This document shows, one piece after another, positions 25,901 through 38,843 of a stretch of 64,000 nt of DNA. The translations under genes were made by a program, and so were the position numbers. Source of the stretch: Phoenix dactylifera (lineage: Eukaryota; Streptophyta; Magnoliopsida; Arecales; Arecaceae); assembly GCF_009389715.1 (NCBI RefSeq), contig NC_052399.1, positions 5,458,585-5,522,584 on the forward strand, given 5' to 3'. Every line of letters starts with the position of its first letter. The first letter of the stretch is position 1. Below the pieces are notes generated by a model. That model was given only the letters and a program-made list of their open reading frames with translations. It did not search any database and was not told the DNA's origin.

Positions 25901-28900
25901 TCTGACAAATGTCGTCAACTGCAGTTGTAAGTGTAGGGGCAACATTATTCTTGTTTCAACAGCTGGCTGGTATAAACGCTGTTGTATATTATTCTACATC
26001 TGTGTTCCGGAGTGCGGGAATTGCTTCTGATGTTGCAGCAAGTGCTCTTGTTGGGGCATCAAATGTCTTTGGTAGGTTTCTTCTATGTCTAAATCAAAAC
26101 ATGCGAATTGAGTTTCTCTGATTTCAGTTTTGCATATCGTATGGATGATTTTATTTATCGCATGATTTATTATGTCATTGCAGGTACTGCCATCGCATCT
26201 TCTTTGATGGACAGGCAAGGAAGGAAAAGCCTCCTAATCACAAGCTTCACTGGAATGGTAGCCCCTTTTTCTTATCTGCATGTCCATCTACATCATATTG
26301 TTTTTTTTTCCCCAGATATTCAAGAAATAATGCAATCAATGTATTATAAGTGTGCAAGAACTTTGGACTCAAACTGCTTAATGCATGAATATTCGAGAAT
26401 AAATGTGCATACTTGCACTAGCCTCCTTTGACAAGACACTCCATTCTTGGTGCCATAATGTTGTATTGCGGCATGTCCAAGTGTACAAAAGCACCATTAT
26501 TTCATATTTCTATAAAACAATAAAACAAGTGTCCAACTAACACGATTTGGAGCTATGTTACCATGAAACTTGAGGAACATGTGCTGAAGTGAAATCTTAC
26601 ATCCATCAGATGATTAAAGAATAAAGAACACACTTTCTTGCGGATTAAATAGTTCACACCGATTGTCATCACAAAAACAGAATATAATTAACAAATAAAG
26701 AATGAAGAGAATACATCATGAGTGCTTAAGATGTTGTAATACATGTATCTACACGGTATCTGTAAAAGCTTCCAATAAAGTTAGTCCTTTTTTGCCTAAT
26801 ATTTAGCAAGAACTATGTATTAATGTCTACTAGGACTGCTGATGGCAGCTAATACGTTGAAAAAGTTGTCTTGAGGTGTTAGCTATCTTTGCAGTCACTT
26901 TTTATTAATCTATCATTGGTATGAGCTTGGGGCTTGTGAATTGATCTAATCATGTTTTTCTGTCTATTTATCTGCCAGCAGTTTCACACTAATAATTTGT
27001 TGTTTAAGTGAAGATATAAGAAACCCAATCTTTGATTTCAGAACCTCTCATTATTTTCAAAGTTCATGCTTTCTGTTATCTTCTTCCAAATAGTCTGGGT
27101 AAGGCTTGCTCTTATGTTTATGAGTTTTCTATTATCTTGAGTTTAAAATTGTAAATCATGCGATTGCAATGACTAGAAACTAAACATGTATATGATTGTT
27201 TCTTTCTGTACTTTTAGTTGTATTCGTGTCAGTTTTCCTAAGCAGAATTTTGGTTTGGCACAAACTGCTGTGGAAAGGTAGCTAAGGATAGCCATATCAA
27301 CCTGTTGGCAAATGGAATCGCCTAAAATCTTAGTACACCAATGTTGTCTTGGTTTACCATCTTTTCTACACTTATGTCTTTGGTTTTTATGTCTGATATA
27401 TTTTGGACAATTTTGAATTCCCATTCCTGATTCCTGTAATGTGGGGATGCCTGTGTTTTCTGAAGGCTGCTTCAATGTTGCTCCTTTCATCATCTTTCTC
27501 TTGGAAGGTTCTGGCACCTTATTCAGGAATTCTTGCAGTGTTGGGCACGGTGCTGTAAGTGTGTTTAGTTCCCTTACAATTTGCCACTCTTTTTGATATT
27601 TTTTTTTTATTGTGTTTGTTTCCTCCTTTCTGGGTTTACTTGTAACTAAGTATGTTACTTGATTTTGATAACAGATATGTGCTGTCCTTTTCACTGGGTG
27701 CTGGCCCTGTACCAGCCCTTCTGCTTCCTGAGATATTTGCTTCCAGAATCAGAGCCAGGGCGGTTGCATTGTCTCTGGGCATGCACTGGGTAAGTCAGGC
27801 CTAAATCTAGAAAAAGTAAAATCATTTTTCACATGGGGATGAAAATGGGTTTCTTAATCGATTAGTTGCTTGGTCTTTCTTTTCTTTTTTTCTTTTTTCT
27901 TTTTTTTTTTTTGCTGCATGCATGGGTGAGCATGTTTGCGTGTCTGTGGTAACATGATCAAATTATCATTTTCGTGCTTTTTCTTAATGTGACTCTCATG
28001 CTATGTGGAATGCTTAATTCATCATCATGCTATTTTAAATTGCACAACCATCCCCCTTTTTTTAAAGCACATGAAAACCTATAGGCTGGGGAATGTGTGG
28101 TAGCCTCAAGGGCATCGAATGATCTACATCTTTTATGCCTATGCATTTAAATCACTATATTTTATTGGATTTTTTAATGGAAGTTCATGATTTCTACTAA
28201 AGCCTTTCAATGCCGCCTCTATATAGTCACAAAACAGGAGTTTGTTGTTCCAAAATTAGCTCAAGCCTTTTTCTTTTTTCCTGCATGATTATGTATCCAG
28301 ATGTTTTAGTTCCTGTTGCATTGTAGACATCTCATCTTTACACTTTTTTTCCCTTGATTCTTAGAGTTGCATGCTTTTAGTTGTCTGTGAATCCCTTTCA
28401 TTGAATGGTATGGACCAAATGGTTATTTTTTGCATTGTTAAAACTCCTCTATCAATGCCAAGGTGTTCAGGAAATAACTTCTTGATGGCTGGAATTCTTC
28501 ATTATGGAACCTTTATCATGCGATTCATGCCTTTCTGTGAAATTAACTTATATAATTGGAGCTTCTCATTCATCTGTAATTTGTGGTTATAATTTATTAC
28601 TATTTTTCATTCAACATTTGCATCATGATGCCAACAGGTTGCAGTCTTATATTTATATGCATGTACAAACATATAAAAAGAAAATGCTATATACATATAC
28701 CTTGGCCCATCTATGTATGCATTTCCTGATGTTGCTTATTAGGTGGATGCATCATTCATGTTTATTAGTCTATACGTGTGCAGTTGTGAATAGGCATATA
28801 AGACACCTCATCACATGCTCGCTTATTGTCTTTGTGTATGGTGAAACCATTAAGTCACTGCTGGGGATTGCTTACACATCCACCTCAGCATTGTCATTCC

Positions 28901-29810
28901 CGTTGAGCCCATGTTATTGCTTGAAAGAACCCACACATCCACCTCAGCATTGTCATTCCGGTTGTGCCCATGCTATTGCTCGAAAGAACCTGCTGGGTTT
29001 GGTGCTCCCATTTTTTCTGTGTGTGTGTGTATGTGTGTGGAGGAAAAAATGGTGGAAAACCACCTCATATTTGTGACATACATATCAACTTATGTTCTGT
29101 CTCTGTGAGTGTGTTTGCATGCGTGTGGAGAGAAACGGTGGAAAACCATCTCACATTTGTGGCCCATGTCTCGACTTATGTTTATGCTCAGTTTCCCTGG
29201 ATTGTAGCAGTCAACATTTGAAGTGTACATCAGCCTCTTTGTGTTGTTGCTTTTCAATTCTTTATTTTTCCATGAAGAGTTTGGAGAAGTGAAAACTATT
29301 TTTGGTATTCCTATATCATTAAATTTTCATGGAGGCCCCACTATCATCTATATTCTGACTAAATTTCTATTCATGTCTTTTGTTTGGCACTAACTTTTGA
29401 AACTTAAGTAGATTCTTGCTTGTTTTTGATATTATTGTGCAAGGCCTTTCAAAAATCTTTCTTAGTTTGCACAATATTACTGCAGCCTTGATGAAGCTTC
29501 TTTGAGTAATGCAAACCATTTTTTTGACTGTTGTCATAATTAGATCTTGCAAAATTCTGCACTAGATTTTGTAACTTTTTTTCCTGATTTATACACTTGA
29601 TCTTGTTGGATTCTTCCTTCCTCACAGATTTCCAATTTTGTTATTGGACTCTACTTTTTGAGCGTCGTGAACAAGTTTGGGATTAGCAGAGTCTACCTGG
29701 GGTTCGCAGCAGTCTGCTCGCTTGCAGTTCTGTATATATCTCGCAATGTGGTGGAGACCAAGGGCCGATCGCTGGAAGAAATCGAACGTGCCCTTAACCC
29801 TGCAATTTGA
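16930..29810 (+). CDS. pGlcT: Plastidic glucose transporter (MFS sugar porter, pGlcT type)
   Basis: Thirteen exons join in phase with GT-AG introns: 16930-17209, 18689-18800, 19040-19107, 19427-19559, 19650-19749, 19843-19955, 21454-21547, 21655-21808, 25925-26071, 26184-26257, 27466-27554, 27675-27789, 29628-29810 (1662 bp, 553 aa; Arabidopsis pGlcT is about 546). The family exports glucose from starch breakdown across the plastid inner envelope. Exon 1 encodes a Ser/Arg/Gly-rich leader of about 90 residues, a likely transit peptide. Sugar-porter motifs follow: GRTRTFQLD, GRLLAGIGIGIS, PESPRWLF, QQLAGINAVVYYS (from residue 363), RQGRKS and ETKGRSLEEIE near the C-terminus. ATG 16930 is followed at once by a second ATG at 16933, so the start may be either. 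No lesions. Intron 8 (21809-25924) is unusually large and repeat-rich. AATAAA at 29955-29960 may serve polyadenylation. Confidence 0.95.
21822..22067. repeat. Tandem duplication (about 123 bp) in intron 8 of the transporter gene
   Basis: The sequence starting GTAATACTATAGG at 21822 recurs at 21945 with a constant 123-bp offset and few substitutions. It lies just downstream of the exon 8 donor. Confidence 0.8.
24317..24677. mobile_element. Candidate small DNA transposon in intron 8 of the transporter gene
   Basis: A 9-bp direct repeat TAATACCAA (24308-24316 and 24678-24686) flanks 361 bp. The ends are loosely inverted (GGTTTGTTGAACG against AACAAGGTTCACCG read from the right). The interior contains GGTTCGGT/ACCGAATC motifs and a C-run of about 24 bases at 24533. 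A 9-bp duplication would suit a Mutator-like element, but the terminal repeats are too imperfect to assign it. Confidence 0.4.
28874..28991. repeat. Tandem 59-bp duplication in intron 12 of the transporter gene
   Basis: ACACATCCACCTCAGCATTG begins at 28874 and again at 28933; the two 59-bp units differ at only a few positions. GT microsatellites follow at about 29019-29040. Confidence 0.8.
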
Positions 29811-30676
29811 TCTGTTAAAGGTAACTGGAGCATTTGCAGGTCAAGAGGAGGGTGGGAACATGGATTTAACATGCTCTCCTTCGGTCCTTTGGAGATAATT
29901 GAAGGAAAATTTTTAGGCTTCTAAGAGGCTTTTTTGGATGGTGTGCATGAGTTAAATAAAATTGATCTTGATAGATATCAAGTTCGGTGCTATGACATCT
30001 TCAATGAAATTCGAAGATTGCGTAGCTTTAAAATGGTGTTGCTTTTTTTGGATGTTTTGCTTAATTTGAGAGAAAATCAAGATGCAATGACTTGTAGTCC
30101 TAGTAAGCATCATTTTGTAGGATTGCAAGCTGTTTAGGCTCTGGAAATTTTCATACTTGAGAAGAGGTTGACATCAAACGTAGACTGTTCTCACGCATGG
30201 GTGGCAGTCTGTCTCTTATTATGTTATGACGTCGTCTTAGTTGCAATGCAGCTGCAATTAATATAATTTTTAAAAGTAGTTATTTAAATTAAATACTTTA
30301 TAATTTTTTATGAGAAAAAGAATAAGGTCCCAGTTTGATGTGGGAATATCTGAGTTGGAGCAATTTTCCTCGATACTCCTCCTTATCATGCCAACTCTAG
30401 CTCATCCAAAATATCCGTTGTTCTGATCCTAAAATTTTCAGAATAATGTTATCTTTGTTCATCTGACTGAGTTCCTTTACTGGTACACTGTTTAGTAGGG
30501 CTTCTATGTTCCTTTACTGACATGAGTATGAACTTAAATTTGTGACTGGTTATGCTTTTCTGGTATAAGTGGAAACTATTATGTTGAGACGAGCATCTAT
30601 TTTGCATTAGTTGCAAGCTAGAGCAAGTAGGTGGAGCCTGCATGAAATGTCCACGTTTCACCTCTCCCCCCCCCCC

Positions 30677-30708
<32 letters not shown>

Positions 30709-32089
30709 CATTCTAAGGAGTGAATTCCAAATTTATGGTGGCATTTGATGACCCAAATGCTATGATTAAGGTGATTTTAGATCATCGGCGATCTTTATCT
30801 TGGAATAATTTGATCTCCAATAATCTAAGATTATTGCACTTGGTATGGTATGTTTTAATGATTAAAGATCCTCGAATATCCACAAATAACCTATTTGCTA
30901 TTTCGTAGGAATCTAAGATCATCGACTATATAATATTAAAACTACCATATATATTCTGTAAAAATATATTTATTAACTATATAAAATATATTGTAAGAAA
31001 TTACTAATATATTTTATTATTATATTGATTATTCATATATTTTATAAAAAATATATATTTATCTAATAAATTATTAATTTTATGAAAATATATTAATTAT
31101 TATTTTAGAAGTAATATAATCATTTATATATACTATATTATTATTTTAACACCAATATTTATTTTGATTCAGAAAATAAGGCAAATAGCAGTAATATATT
31201 AAATAATTTCATAATTTAAATATAAATTACAATGATATATTTCTTTTATAATTTAAAAATATAATTGAAGAATAATATGACAATCATATAACTAATAATA
31301 TGTTATAATATAACATATATCATTAGTACTACATATGTAATATCATTATAATAGAATATATAATATTGATATAATATGCTAATGCTATATTGATATATCT
31401 TTTCTTTTTTTTTGCTGAATTGAGAAGCATTTTTATCTAAATTTTTGTCTAGGTTTACTGTTCTAGGGTGATCTTGTATATTTGTCCTCAAGGACAGATT
31501 TTTTATCACTAGGTTGGTTAGTGATTTGAGAAGTAAGGGTGATTTGGAATCAGAATCATCAAGGTATAACCAAACATGTTGATCTCGTTCTCTCTACCTA
31601 TGTAAATTTTTATCTTAGGATCCTCATTCTATGCCAAATGCCCTTTATCAATCTTTTATATTCTTCATTTTGTTTTGCCATGTCAATGATACCTAAATCC
31701 ATCAATTTACCTCAAAAGAACCATGGCCTTGAGATTATTGTGCCTTAATCTGATTAGCCTCGTCAAAATTTCTTATTTTCTATTATATTTTTGCTCCAAT
31801 TATTGTATTTTGCACTTAGAGGATCCGTTAGAGAAAATTTTCAAAACCAAAATGGCCGGGCATCGGTACACATTTCCACCTGTAACTAGTACTCATATCT
31901 GAGCTCATGTATATCCCCACGTTTGCAGGTGGGACGCTAGGTCTAGGCAGAGAGATGGATAAAATTCAGTATTGATCCTCTATAGTCGTCGATCTTGTCT
32001 TGCTGATCAGTGGATAGATCCGATCTGCTATTTATCAACAAAACCTGCTACATTTATGTATAGTATCGGTTCTGTGTACAGTGCTATCT
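29811..32089. other. 3' side of the transporter gene and intergenic DNA
   Basis: After the stop codon the putative 3' UTR runs to at least 29960. No further gene is recognised. A compound C/CT/CG simple repeat occupies about 30667-30710. Bases 30930-31410 are strongly AT-rich. Confidence 0.45.
30667..30710. repeat. Compound C/CT/CG simple repeat
   Basis: A C-run passes into (CT)n and then (CG)n. The alternating CG part could adopt Z-DNA. Confidence 0.85.
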
Positions 32090-32159
32090 TTTGATTTTTT
32101 TGGATGTATCCATATCCATCATATATGATACATCCATTTTAGCAAAAAAAAAAAAAAAA
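32090..32159 (+). mobile_element. Very short LINE 3' tail
   Basis: TTTTGATTTTTTTGGATGTA followed by CATTTTAGC and an A-run matches the layout of the last codons, 3' UTR and tail of the two LINE copies at 2430 and 13950. Only the final part of the element is present. The assignment rests on about 30 shared positions, so it is moderate. Confidence 0.5.
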
Positions 32160-32590
32160 GGTCTATCACTTTTCTCATCCCTGATTAAAGCCGCGACGGT
32201 TTTAACTTGTGCAGTTGTGCTAGAGGTAAATCAGAGACACATTCTGAGTTGTCTGAAGAGAGCTCGTCGGGACATGGAAAAATAGCTGTTAATTTGGACA
32301 TTTGGAGGTGGTGAATGGAGGGAATACCGAAAACGGACTAACAAGTAAAGACATGGCATGGTCGGCCATTCAAATGGGTGTGCCATGTGGTGGGCCCTTG
32401 TTTGCTCCAGTGGGGAATTAGATAAGGCAAGATATGCATTAGGATGTCGTATATGTATGAGATAATTTCATGATTCCATATCAACATCCAAAGTAAATCC
32501 TAGTAGCCCCAGTATCATATTATTACACCGAGCACTATTTTTCACTTCGTAACATCCTAATCTTTTATTCTTCCCTGTGACGTCGCATAA
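32160..32590. other. Intergenic DNA between the LINE tail and the MITE remnant
   Basis: No gene or element recognised. Confidence 0.4.
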
Positions 32591-32963
32591 GACTCGTTTT
32601 GGTTTGCCGTAAAAATTTCTTCTCATTGACATATTTTTTTTTCAAAAGTTGATATCTAAGCATTAGATACTGGAAAAAATGATTTTTGCATATTTAGTTA
32701 TCCATAAATTTTTTTTTACATTTGGCCAAGCATATATTATTTTGAGAAAATTCTATAAACTATTTGTTATACTTCTAATTAAAAAAATTAGTTTATTTTA
32801 TCTAAAAGTTTTTCATATCTTAGATGGATTCTTTTTATGAAATATAAAAAAATTATTTTTTTATAAAATCTATTTTTTTAACTCTAACCACATATAAAAT
32901 ATTATTTTTATTTTTTTATTAACCATATTTTCCACCATTCTCCTTCCGTAAACCAAATGAGCC
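32591..32963. mobile_element. Degraded Tourist-like MITE upstream of the RNR gene
   Basis: The left end GACTCGTTTTGGTTTGCCGT resembles the reverse complement of the right end, GGCTCATTTGGTTTACGG. The interior is AT-rich and non-coding. The left flank is TAA as Harbinger elements prefer, but the right flank is TTT, so the duplication is not intact. The element would sit about 565 bp before the RNR start codon. Confidence 0.45.
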
Positions 32964-33262
32964 TTTTAAAACAAAGGTGCCATCTCAACCAACGCAAACA
33001 GGTATTTGCAATACTCTTTCGCCCTTTTTCTTCATTTATTTTTACCTTAGCGGATGGGGCGTGGGCCATCGCTAAGAAATTCTTACCATATTCTTCAGGT
33101 CATAGTCACTCGTACAATCTAATTCTGACAAGTTATAAACAGGGAAGCTTCCCATATCATTGTCATTCCATCCCGGCCGGTTAAACGACCCCATCCATGG
33201 AAGCCGTCGTTTCAAAAACCATACGCTCGCCGATGACTTTTCCACCGTCACCCTCAAAACGC

Positions 33263-33270
33263 GCGGGAAA
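33263..33270 (-). promoter_or_regulatory. E2F-type site (TTTCCCGC on the minus strand)
   Basis: GCGGGAAA on the plus strand is the exact complement of TTTCCCGC, the E2F/DP consensus TTTSSCGC. It lies 258 bp before the RNR start codon. Plant ribonucleotide reductase promoters are known E2F targets activated in S phase; regulation here is inferred. Confidence 0.7.
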
Positions 33271-33335
33271 AGTTTGAAGCGATTCCTCCATCTCGTATCC
33301 ACTCACACGCCAAAACCCAGCGCATCCCCGCGCTC

Positions 33336-33343
33336 GCGCCAAA
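33336..33343 (-). promoter_or_regulatory. Second E2F-type site (TTTGGCGC on the minus strand)
   Basis: GCGCCAAA on the plus strand complements TTTGGCGC, the other form of TTTSSCGC. It is 185 bp before the start codon and 66 bp after the first site's end, in the same orientation. Confidence 0.7.
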
Positions 33344-33527
33344 ATATTTCGAAACCCCAAGTTGTCATGCATTTAACTCCAAACCCTAGACCCCCAATCC
33401 CCTTAAAACCCCCACCCCCTCTCCTTCTCCTCTCATCGCCTGCTTCCTTCGCTCTTTCCCTCCGTCTGTTCGAAGAAATTCCCCATCCAGAGGAACCATC
33501 GTTCTTTTCCTCGCCTCCAATTCCAAG

Positions 33528-36500
33528 ATGTATGTCGTGAAGAGAGACGGCCGGCAGGAGTCGGTACACTTCGACAAGATCACGGCCAGGCTGAAGAAGC
33601 TGAGCTACGGGCTGAGCCAGGAGCACTGCGACCCGGTGCTCGTGGCTCAGAAGGTCTGCGCCGGGGTCTACAAGGGCGTCACTACTAGCCAGCTCGATGA
33701 GCTCGCTGCTGAGACGGCCGCTGCCATGACAACCAACCATCCTGACTATGCCTTGGTCCTTCCTCGCTCCCTTTTCCTTCTGATCATGATCCCTTATTTG
33801 AAAAAAAAAGGTCTTTTTTTTGTGGTGATCTTATTTTTCTCTTTCTTATGATAGCTTGCTGCCAGGATTGCAGTCTCGAATCTGCATAAGAACACGAAGA
33901 AGTCGTTCTCAGAGACGTAAGAGGCTTGTTTTACCCTTAATTTGGATGCTTCTTCTTTTGGCATTTAGATTTGGTAATTTTGCATTCATAATTTTAGATC
34001 CCTGGCAGTTGGCTTATGAATTGATGGTAATGGTTGCAGGATTAAGGATATGTATAACCATTTTAATGAGAGATCGGGGCAGAAGGCCCCTTTGATTGCT
34101 GATGACGTCTACGAGATAATCATGAAGGTGATCTGATCTTGCTATCCTCTGTTTGAAATGTATATGAGATAATTCAGGGTCTTTACAACTCATTTCTGTG
34201 TCCTGTCAGATTGCTTTCTAACAGTAGTGATGCTAAAATCTTGTTATATATCACCACGTATTCTTGAATGTTCATCATCTTAAGACCATCAAAGGAATTT
34301 TGGACTCTTCGGTTCTGTTTGCATCTCCACTTTCATATCCATGAGGTTTTATGAATTCACTTCATGACTTCTCCTCAAGATTTCACAGTTTTTCATAAAT
34401 TATCATATGTTTGCATGAAATCTTAGTTTGTAATATTTTGTTTCAACTGTTGGTTCTTGTGTAATGTGTTCTAATTGTATGTATTTCAGAATGCTGCTCG
34501 CTTGGACAGTGAGATAATTTATGACAGGGATTTTGATTATGATTATTTTGGTTTTAAGACTCTTGAGAGATCCTATCTCTTGAAAGTTTCTGGAAAAGTA
34601 GTAGAGAGGCCGCAACACATGCTGATGAGAGTTGCTGTTGGAATCCACAAGGATGATATTGATTCTGTTCTCAGAACATACCATTTGATGTCTCAACGCT
34701 GGTTCACTCATGCCTCCCCTACATTATTTAATGCAGGCACTCCAAACCCTCAAGTATTGTCTCCTGTGCTCTTTCAAAACTCTCAAAATTATTTGGAAAA
34801 ACTTTTTTTGCTTGCTTGTTTATTTTAATTAAATTTTGCCAGTTAAGCAGCTGTTTCCTTGTCTGCATGAAAGATGATAGTATTGAGGGAATCTATGACA
34901 CTCTGAAGGAATGTGCTGTTATAAGCAAGTCTGCTGGAGGAATTGGTGTTTCAGTTCATAATATACGTGCCACGGGTAGTTATATTCGTGGGACAAATGG
35001 AACTTCTAATGGCATTGTGCCGATGCTGAGGGTGTTTAATGATACTGCTCGTTATGTTGATCAAGGGGGAGGCAAGAGAAAGGGTAAGCAAATCATGTTA
35101 ACTTCTTTTGCTTTCTTTAATATCAGCTAGTAAGGCATACAGTTGTTGATTGCCATATTTTTTCAGGTGCATTTGCCGTGTATTTGGAGCCTTGGCATGC
35201 TGATATTTTTGAGTTCCTTGATCTTCGAAAGAACCATGGGAAGGTATCATCTGTAGTTTTGCAAGTTCTGAACGGTGTAGTTCAATTACATGTTTATGCT
35301 TAGTCTTTAGAGATGTAATTGACCTTGTATACTATTTGGTTCTAGTTGGAGTAACAAAATCGGTTAGCTACTTTACCAAATCACTAAGGTTTCTTCAGCA
35401 TACAAGATTTTCAGTTAATGAAATTTCAGTTGATGCTAGCCTGATAAAAGGTAGCATATAACATTGTTTTATCTATCTTACTTGATGTTACCTAATTTTG
35501 TTGGAACTCCCCCTTGAACCATGTTTACAAGTAGTGATGTGACTTTATAAAGTCAAAACTATAATAGTAATACACAATCAAATGGGGATTATTCAATGCC
35601 AGATTTTATGTTCCACCATACTTTGCTTAGAAGATTTGTAGCTTTTATTCTTTAAGTGGACATGCACTTCATGTCATCTTCTTGAGTGTACAGCGATAAG
35701 CATACCAGGCAACTTTAATAAAACAAATATGCTAATACAGGAAATATGCATGATACGTAATGCCAAGACTATCCATATAATCTAACATCCTTCTGAGGCA
35801 ATTATTTCCAATAATGAACCATATGTTCCTATTAATAATAAATTTATCCTTTCAGTATCAGTACTCAGTTTCCAAGTGTTCACAGGAAGAGCACAGGGCA
35901 CGAGATCTTTTTTATGCACTCTGGGTTCCTGATCTCTTCATGGAGAGGGTCCAAAGTTATGGACAGTGGTCACTGTTTTGCCCTAATGAAGCTCCAGGAT
36001 TGGCTGATTGCTGGGGCGAAGATTTTGAAAAGCTGTACGCCAGATATGAAAGAGAGGTAATCCTGGTTTTCAAATTTGAATCTAATGGACAGAATTTTAA
36101 ATTGACCTGGGGCATTCACTGATTTCTGCTTTAAAACTCTAGGGCAAGGCGAAGAAAGTTGTTGCAGCTCAGAACCTTTGGTTTGAAATTCTGAAGGCCC
36201 AGATAGAAACTGGAACACCATATATGCTTTTCAAGGTATTATACTAAGAATGTCAATTTCTATCACATCATTTAGTTTTCTGGGTTTGCATATGAATTTC
36301 TTATATGTCCACAGGATACCTGCAATAGAAAAAGTAATCAACAAAATCTGGGGACTATCAAATCTTCAAACTTATGTACTGAGATAATAGAGTTCACAAG
36401 TCCTACTGAAACTGCTGTGTGCAATTTGGCATCAATTGCTTTACCACGGTTTGTCAGAGAAAAGGTATATCCTGCAGATCATAACTTGTAACTTCTATCA

Positions 36501-38843
36501 ATATGTTTCCATGGGACAAGATATTCTTACATCATCGGCTTTTATCTCCTTCAGGGTGTTCCTATAGAGTCACATCCATCTAAGCTAGTTGGCAGCACTG
36601 GATCAAAGAACAGATATTTTGACTTTGACAAACTAGCTGAGGTGCTTTGCTTTAATTGCTTGATTTTCATAGAATGGGTTACTTTACACTATTTGTATGT
36701 TACCGTTCTTTTATTTTTCTGTTCTTAATTTAACAGGTTACTGAGACAGTTACAACAAACCTCAACAAAATAATAGATGTTAACTATTACCCAGTTGAAA
36801 CTGCAAAGAGGTCCAATCTACGGCACAGACCAATTGGCATAGGAGTCCAGGGCTTGGCAGATACTTTCATCTTACTTGGCATGGCATTTGATTCTCCAGA
36901 GGTGTGTGCAAGGCATAAGAGATTCTTTTCAGTACCATCTTTTGAAGTGTTTGATTTACATATCTAACTAATTTAATTGTGTTTGCAGGCGCAACAGCTA
37001 AACAAGGACATATTTGAGACTGCATATTACCATGCGTTGAAAGCTTCTTCTGAGATTGCTGCAAAAGAAGGAACCTATGAGACATATCAAGGGAGTCCTG
37101 TCAGTAAGGTTTGCATATCCTTGTGGATTTTTGAAATGTTTGTCTCTCGTGGTTTTGCTTTTGGGCATATGAAATTCAGTTAATCTTATGAGAGCTTACT
37201 AGGGGTTTGCCCCTTGCAAATGTTGGTAAATACCATTTTCCCCATCAATAGTTACTGAGAAGGAAAAAAAATGCATCCCCACATGGCCTAAGGGCTAAGG
37301 ATATCAAAAGAAAAGATTCCTTTTATCTTTCATTCTTTATAATGTGTTAGCTACTAATTCTTCAAATAGGGCATTAAATTGCCTATTGGCAGGAATTAGA
37401 TTCATACAAGGAGTTGGACTAGATTAAAAGAAAAAAACCAATGGTTTATTGGAAAATATCTGCTAATTGCTTTGAGCCTTTTGAGTGTCCATCTACTGCA
37501 AAATCGAGACCAGTGGATGAGTGATCCATGTGGTGCCTGTAGTAAAATCAATGGTGGTATGCATGAGGCAACACTGACATGTTTAGTTGAACATGCGGTC
37601 AAACTCATGCAAAGATATAGATATGCCATTACTTACTAAAATATGAGATTTTGTTTACTTGTGTAATATATGATTTTGCTTTTTTTTTTTCTATGCTCAA
37701 ACGCTAATATAAAGTAAAAGCTGTGATAACAGCATATTGTCTGCCCTTTTGATGTGCAGGGAATTCTTCAACCTGACCTGTGGAATGTAACCCCATCTGA
37801 CCGATGGGATTGGGCTGTTCTAAGGGAAATGATTTCTAGGCATGGAGTAAGAAACTCCCTTCTTATGGCTCCGATGCCAACTGCTTCCACTAGTCAGATT
37901 CTTGGCAACAATGAGTGTTTTGAGCCCTACACGTCGAATATCTACAGCCGCAGGGTTCTGAGGTCTGTTCTTATACACTTCCAGTAATGTCACTAAGCAT
38001 TCAGGCAAGCATTTTTAACATTTTAATTTGTTGTTTCTTCAAATCCAGTGGAGAATTTGTTGTGGTGAACAAACATCTACTGCATGATTTGACGGAGATG
38101 GGTCTCTGGTCCCCAGCCCTTAAGAACGAGATCATTTATGAGAATGGTTCTGTCCTCAAGATTCCTGAAATTCCAGATCATCTGAAAGCAATTTACAAGT
38201 ATGCATTTGTCTCTGTGCATCTAATTTTTCATTTTCTCAAACGTATACCTAATGTTAGCATTGTGGTAATGTTTCAGAACTGTATGGGAGATTAAGCAAA
38301 GGACACTGGTTGACATGGCTATTGATCGTGGGTGCTATATTGATCAGAGCCAGAGCCTAAATATTCACATGGACCAGCCCAACTTTGGAAAATTAACTTC
38401 CCTGCACTTCTATGCTTGGTCTAAGGTTTTCTTGCATTAGTCTTTTACTTCAACCAGTGATCTTCTGTTTTACTTGTTTTACTGCTTGCCTGTCTTTCCT
38501 TTTAGACAATGCAAGTTGTGATGTTTTGAAAATTTTCCTTAATAAAAGGGTCTCAAAACTGGGATGTATTATTTGCGTACACGTGCGGCTGCTGATGCAA
38601 TCAAGTTTACTGTGGATACTTCCCTCATCAAGGTAAATGCTTTATTTTTCTATTTATACCGTTATCATGCATATTGTGATCAGTTATATACCTTCAGTAT
38701 TGTGTTTTTGCATACTCATCTGAGAAACATGATTGGTGGAAATACAGAACAAGCCAGTGGAAGATGAGGATGCAGAGGCAAAAATGGCACAGGTTGTTTG
38801 TTCCTTGAATAACCCAGAAGATTGCATGGCATGTGGGAGCTGA
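33528..38843 (+). CDS. RNR1: Ribonucleoside-diphosphate reductase large subunit (class Ia R1)
   Basis: Seventeen exons join in phase: 33528-33755, 33855-33916, 34040-34127, 34490-34753, 34843-35083, 35167-35243, 35886-36056, 36143-36235, 36315-36464, 36555-36641, 36737-36901, 36989-37108, 37760-37962, 38049-38198, 38278-38425, 38549-38632, 38748-38843 (2427 bp, 808 aa). The enzyme reduces NDPs to dNDPs for DNA synthesis, partnered by the small radical-bearing R2 subunit, mainly in the cytosol. An N-terminal ATP cone ([19 protein letters not shown]) spans about residues 1-90. Catalytic residues fall at the numbers used for the mammalian enzyme: Cys218 (SSCFLVC), Asn427-Cys429-Glu431 (NLCTE) and Cys444. 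The radical-path tyrosines are in GMYYLR (756-757). The C-terminal redox pair is Cys803/Cys806 (CMACGS). No lesions. AATAAA at 39102 may be the poly-A signal. The start is the only ATG before the conserved N-terminus. Confidence 0.97.

Noticed and set aside
33303..33740. 145-codon minus-strand frame over the RNR start
   Set aside because: Antisense of RNR exon 1 and its 5' leader.
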